Part shown: piece by piece, positions 63,013 to 64,000 of the stretch
Layout: every line of letters begins with the position of its first letter
Position numbering within the stretch: position 1 is the stretch's first letter
Source of the DNA: Neoehrlichia mikurensis
GTDB lineage: Bacteria; Pseudomonadota; Alphaproteobacteria; Rickettsiales; Anaplasmataceae
DNA: 64,000 nucleotides
Assembly: GCF_019186785.1 (NCBI RefSeq)
Contig: NZ_CP066557.1
Coordinates: forward strand, 676,012-740,011
Direction: 5' to 3'
Notes under the pieces: model-generated
The model's input: the letters and a program-made list of their open reading frames with translations, nothing else
The model's database searches: none
What the model was told of the DNA's origin: nothing
Made by a program: the position numbers and the translations under genes

Positions 63013-64000
63013 ATGAGAGATTTTATTTATCAGTTTTTATATAATAAACTAAAGCGTTTTAAATTAGTTGCATTATTTTTAACAATATCTATTTTTTTAT
63101 TATCTATTGTTACCTATTATATTGCATTTTATTATAGTGATTCTATTAATCCTGATCCAGGTAAAGTGATTAAGTTAGTATTTGTTGACTTAATGCTATT
63201 TCTTTTGTTAATCACAACTGTATCTTATAGATTAATGCATATATGGATACAAAAAAAACGTGGAAGGTTAGGTTCAAAACTTCAAGCAAAAATTGTATTA
63301 ATGTTTTCGGTTGTAGCAGTTATTCCGACGATTATTATTTCAGGTTTTTCTATTTTATTTTTTAATTATAGTATTAAAACATGGGTTAATAAGCAGGTTG
63401 ATGCTGCTATATCTGAATCTATGGAAATAGCAGAAATATATTTACAAGAACATCGTAAAAATGTCAGGGTTGGCGTTTTATCTGCTGCGCATTATTTGCG
63501 TAGTAAATTGATGACAATGCATTATTATAACAAAAAGTTTCGAGGTGAATTATTGCAATCTATATCAGACTTAATAGGATTATCAGAAGTAGTTGTGTTT
63601 CAGCCAGATAAAATTATAGCAAGTAATAAACTAAGTTTTATTTTAGATCTTAGTATGGTCCCGTGGCATAATTTAAATACAATGCAGCGTGATGTTATAG
63701 TGTTTTCTAATGAAGATGTAATGCGTGCTGTAGTTATATTAGATGTAGAATCTTCAACATATTTAATGGTAGGGCGTGTTATAGATAAAAGGCTTTTATC
63801 ACATTTATTGATTACTAAAAATGCGGTGAAGTCTTATAAGAATTTGCGATTACAAGTATCATCACTACAGATACAAATTTCTATGATATTTCTTTTTATT
63901 TCTTTATTGTTATTATTTATGGCTATTTGGGTAGGTATTAATTTTTCAGGAAATATAGTACAACCGTTGTTACATTTATTTTATGCTACGCGTAAAATTC
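63013..64000 (+). CDS. ntrY: NtrY-type sensor histidine kinase (partial, C-terminus beyond window)
   Basis: About 329 N-terminal residues are visible from ATG 63013 (MRDFIYQFLYNKLKRFKLVA). Three early membrane segments (about residues 17-40, 55-78, 95-120) follow the NtrY pattern, including KIVLMFSVVAVIPTIIISGF. A periplasmic sensor stretch then runs to a fourth helix near residue 300 and the start of a HAMP region (NIVQPLLHLFYATRK). The kinase domain lies beyond the window. NtrY/NtrX is one of the few two-component systems kept in Ehrlichia. A GTG/ATG reading 2 bases away is closed by an early stop. Confidence 0.9.
   Translation, partial: MRDFIYQFLYNKLKRFKLVALFLTISIFLLSIVTYYIAFYYSDSINPDPGKVIKLVFVDLMLFLLLITTVSYRLMHIWIQKKRGRLGSKLQAKIVLMFSVVAVIPTIIISGFSILFFNYSIKTWVNKQVDAAISESMEIAEIYLQEHRKNVRVGVLSAAHYLRSKLMTMHYYNKKFRGELLQSISDLIGLSEVVVFQPDKIIASNKLSFILDLSMVPWHNLNTMQRDVIVFSNEDVMRAVVILDVESSTYLMVGRVIDKRLLSHLLITKNAVKSYKNLRLQVSSLQIQISMIFLFISLLLLFMAIWVGINFSGNIVQPLLHLFYATRKI

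Overview
The window looks like a piece of the chromosome of an obligate intracellular alphaproteobacterium of the Anaplasmataceae, most probably Ehrlichia ruminantium or a very close relative. The reasons are a very AT-rich base composition, a 23S-5S rRNA pair with no 16S gene beside it, Rickettsiales-type housekeeping proteins, and a protein-coding fraction of only about 60% with many 0.5-3 kb gaps. Those gaps hold tandem repeats and decayed or duplicated pieces of neighbouring genes, a pattern established for E. ruminantium. I see no insertion sequence, prophage, CRISPR array or tRNA gene.

Layout. 1-3.7 kb: coxB-coxA (respiratory oxidase; coxA runs off the left edge) and lysC, all on the minus strand. 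4.5-6.1 kb: metG. 6.9-9.6 kb: a tight minus-strand operon hslV-hslU-ubiE. 10.7-12.6 kb: pdhA and an alpha/beta hydrolase. 12.9-15.8 kb: 23S and 5S rRNA, each enclosed by an inverted repeat that would form its processing stem. 16.0-19.1 kb: guaB, nadK and rpmE (minus). 19.4-23.2 kb: fabD, tmk and an MFS transporter (plus). 23.3-25.9 kb: a Tim44-like gene divergent from secB, then a DsbA-like oxidoreductase. 26.4-29.5 kb: an M16 peptidase and a repeat-bearing orphan protein (minus). 30.7-34.9 kb: an M23 peptidase and a nitronate-monooxygenase-like flavoprotein. 35.7-36.3 kb: riboflavin synthase. 36.3-39.2 kb: a 2.9 kb gene graveyard. 39.2-45.8 kb: rnhA, a large AsmA-like protein, then pyrH-frr-uppS-cdsA. 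46.3-50.5 kb: a 3-methyladenine glycosylase, two orphan proteins and a decayed reading frame. 50.6-54.7 kb: purC, hisS and a Com1-type thioredoxin-fold protein. 56.3-58.2 kb: ctaA and panB. 58.7-61.4 kb: ccmA, murA and dcd (minus). 62.6-64 kb: a cold-shock protein and the start of ntrY, which runs off the right edge.

Functionally most genes are core. CoxA and CoxB, CtaA (heme A), CcmA (cytochrome c maturation) and UbiE (quinone) together serve the respiratory chain. LysC, UppS, MurA and the M23 peptidase are a partial peptidoglycan-precursor and remodelling set. GuaB, PurC, PyrH, Tmk and Dcd cover nucleotide supply. SecB, the DsbA-like protein and the Com1-like protein serve export and periplasmic folding.

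The most distinctive content is non-coding. At least five gene fragments (coxB, tmk, the M23 gene, rnhA, rpmE) have been copied locally or dispersed, at visibly different ages. There are also two 10-base G tracts, in-frame minisatellites in two proteins, and several diverged direct repeats. I found no convincing new multi-gene system. The best candidates for a second look are the 232-bp inverted copy beside the M23 gene, the G-tract repeat at 33.2 kb with a compensatory stem change, and the orphan gene group at 47.3-50.3 kb.
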